A DNA stretch of 6,289 nt from Candidatus Dormiibacterota bacterium (GTDB taxonomy: Bacteria > Chloroflexota > Dormibacteria > UBA8260), in the NCBI GenBank assembly GCA_955652455.1, contig CATPBU010000328.1, forward strand, positions 1 through 6,289. Reading direction: 5' to 3'. The position numbers were made by a program, and so were the translations under genes. The notes beneath the pieces are model-generated. The model did not search any database. It was not told where the DNA came from and saw only the letters and a list, made by a program, of their open reading frames with translations. Positions 5,099-6,289 of this stretch are shown here, one piece after another; the first letter of the stretch is position 1, and each line of letters opens with the position of its first letter.

Positions 5099-6289
5099 AT
5101 GTCGTGTAGTCGGCATTGATATGGACGTAGTCCGGCGACAGGTCGCACCCCCAGGCACGTCCCTGCCCGTCGCCGCCGCCGAGCTCGACCCCGATGTCAA
5201 TGCGCGATTGGGAGAACACCAAACGAATCGCGTCGAGGTCGACAGGGACCGGCTGACCGGCCGCGAAGACGTCGACGCCGCCGATGGCGACGCAGCAACG
5301 GTCCAATGAGAAGCTGGCTCCGCTGCGCCCCAGCGCCGCCACGATCCGGCCCCAGTTGGGGTCGGCGCCGTGCACCGCCGACTTGACCAACGGGCTCAGC
5401 ACCACAGTGCGAGCCGCGGCGCGTGCCTGCGCGTCGTCGGCGGCTCCGTGCACCGCCACGCAAATCGACTTCGTAGCTCCCTCCGCGTCCGCAGCAAGCT
5501 GTTCGACCAATGAGGTGCACACCTCCTCGACGGCGTCGACCAGAGCTGCGTACTCAGGTGTGGCAGCTGCCACCGCCGGTGCACCCGACGCACCGTTGGC
5601 AAGCAGCAGAAGCGTGTCATTGGTCGACGTGTCGCCGTCGATGCTGAGACAGTTGAAGGTACGCGCGCACACGTCGGCCAGGAGACTCTGCAGCACCGAC
5701 CACTCGGCGGTAGCGTCTGTGGTGATGAAAGCGAGCAGGGTCGCCATGTCGGGGTGGATCATGCCCGCACCCTTGGCCATACCGCCGACGGTGCACGTCC
5801 GGCCGCCGATGGTCACGAATGCGACCGCCGTCTTGACCACCGTGTCGGTGGTCATGATCGCCCGCGCCGCCGAATCACCTCCGTCAGCCGAGAGCGATGA
5901 GCTGGCGGTGCGCACGCCGTCGAGCACGTGGCTCATGGGCATCGGGCGTCCGATGACGCCCGTGCTGCACACCAGCACCTGGGGCGGGTCGGCATCACAA
6001 CAGTCGGCGGTGGCCGTCGCCATGCGCAGCGCATCTCGGAAGCCCTGCGGACCCGTGCACGCGTTGGCGTTGCCGCTGTTGGTGACCACGGCCCTGATCG
6101 CTCCATGCCGCCGCAGGGTGAGCTGGCTGATCACCACCGGCGCCGCCTTGACCAGGTTGCGTGTGAACAGGCCCGCAGCAACGCACGGACCATCGCTGAC
6201 CAACACGGCGATGTCGAGGCGATCGAAGTCGCCGTCGCCGCGAATCCCGGCGGCCGCAGCCCCGGCGCGGAAACCCAGAGGAGCACAGA
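5097..6289 (-). CDS. argJ: Bifunctional glutamate N-acetyltransferase / amino-acid acetyltransferase ArgJ, 5' end cut by window
   Basis: ArgJ transfers the acetyl group from N-acetylornithine to glutamate, closing the cyclic arginine pathway; bifunctional members also use acetyl-CoA. Reading back from the stop TGA (5099-5097), the frame stays open to codon 6287-6285, giving 396 visible residues that start inside the typical N-terminus (GFRAGAAAAGI, about residues 5-15 of the fragment). The Met at 6206 is therefore internal, and only a few N-terminal residues should be missing. Visible family motifs are GNANACTG (about 73-79), the oxyanion-hole STGVIG (108-113), the self-cleavage site KGAGMIHPDMAT with nucleophile T183, SIDGDTSTNDT (215-225), HGADPNWGRI near 306, and the C-terminal HINADYTT. 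The precursor should split between A182 and T183 into alpha and beta chains. It is the first gene visible in the unit; argC is probably upstream. Family assignment is secure. Whether it is mono- or bifunctional cannot be read from sequence. Confidence 0.96.
   Translation of the reverse strand, partial: CAPLGFRAGAAAAGIRGDGDFDRLDIAVLVSDGPCVAAGLFTRNLVKAAPVVISQLTLRRHGAIRAVVTNSGNANACTGPQGFRDALRMATATADCCDADPPQVLVCSTGVIGRPMPMSHVLDGVRTASSSLSADGGDSAARAIMTTDTVVKTAVAFVTIGGRTCTVGGMAKGAGMIHPDMATLLAFITTDATAEWSVLQSLLADVCARTFNCLSIDGDTSTNDTLLLLANGASGAPAVAAATPEYAALVDAVEEVCTSLVEQLAADAEGATKSICVAVHGAADDAQARAAARTVVLSPLVKSAVHGADPNWGRIVAALGRSGASFSLDRCCVAIGGVDVFAAGQPVPVDLDAIRLVFSQSRIDIGVELGGGDGQGRAWGCDLSPDYVHINADYTT

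Noticed and set aside
5087..5200. Longer ArgB starting at 5116 or as far up as 5200
   Set aside because: It overlaps the conserved argJ C-terminus, the added residues are low-complexity and lack a Shine-Dalgarno; GTG 5086 gives the normal family length.
6204..6206. Met codon at 6206 as the argJ start
   Set aside because: The frame continues upstream with typical ArgJ N-terminal sequence to the window edge, so this Met/Leu-region codon is internal.
1..6289. CRISPR arrays, tRNA or rRNA genes, insertion sequences, terminators or a novel system
   Set aside because: The window is filled by six ordinary arg genes with at most 10 bases between them. I saw no regular repeats, structural RNA patterns, transposase motifs or terminator hairpins followed by T-runs.

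Overview
The window is a gene-dense, high-GC stretch read entirely on the minus strand. It holds six consecutive genes of arginine biosynthesis, in transcription order (right to left) argJ - argB - argD - argR - argG - argH. Both outer genes are cut by the window: argJ lacks its first few codons at the right edge, and argH lacks roughly its last 50-70 codons at the left edge. No gene lies on the plus strand. The long plus-strand frames are antisense shadows typical of high-GC coding DNA.

Layout. argJ (5097-6289) makes N-acetylglutamate by transacetylation from N-acetylornithine. argB (4211-5086) phosphorylates N-acetylglutamate. argD (2997-4214) transaminates the semialdehyde to N-acetylornithine. 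argR (2500-3000) encodes the arginine-responsive repressor. argG (1250-2503) and argH (1-1250) convert citrulline plus aspartate through argininosuccinate to arginine. Two pathway genes are not seen: argC, which would be expected just upstream of argJ outside the window, and argF (ornithine carbamoyltransferase), which is absent from its common place between argD and argR.

The genes are packed as one transcription unit. argB/argD, argD/argR and argR/argG each share a 4-base GTGA stop/start overlap, argG/argH shares one base (TGATG), and argJ/argB are separated by 10 bases. The largest gap between genes is those 10 bases, so there is no room for an internal promoter or terminator between genes, and I see no ArgR operator here. 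Control is expected at the start of the operon outside the window.

Organism. High GC, frequent GTG starts, an ArgR of the repressor family inside the operon and an ArgG C-terminal region resembling actinobacterial enzymes point to Actinomycetota or a similar high-GC bacterium. The sequence alone does not fix the genus. The cluster is essentially standard metabolism: I found no previously undescribed system, only modest peculiarities of gene order, translational coupling and individual residues, listed as findings.
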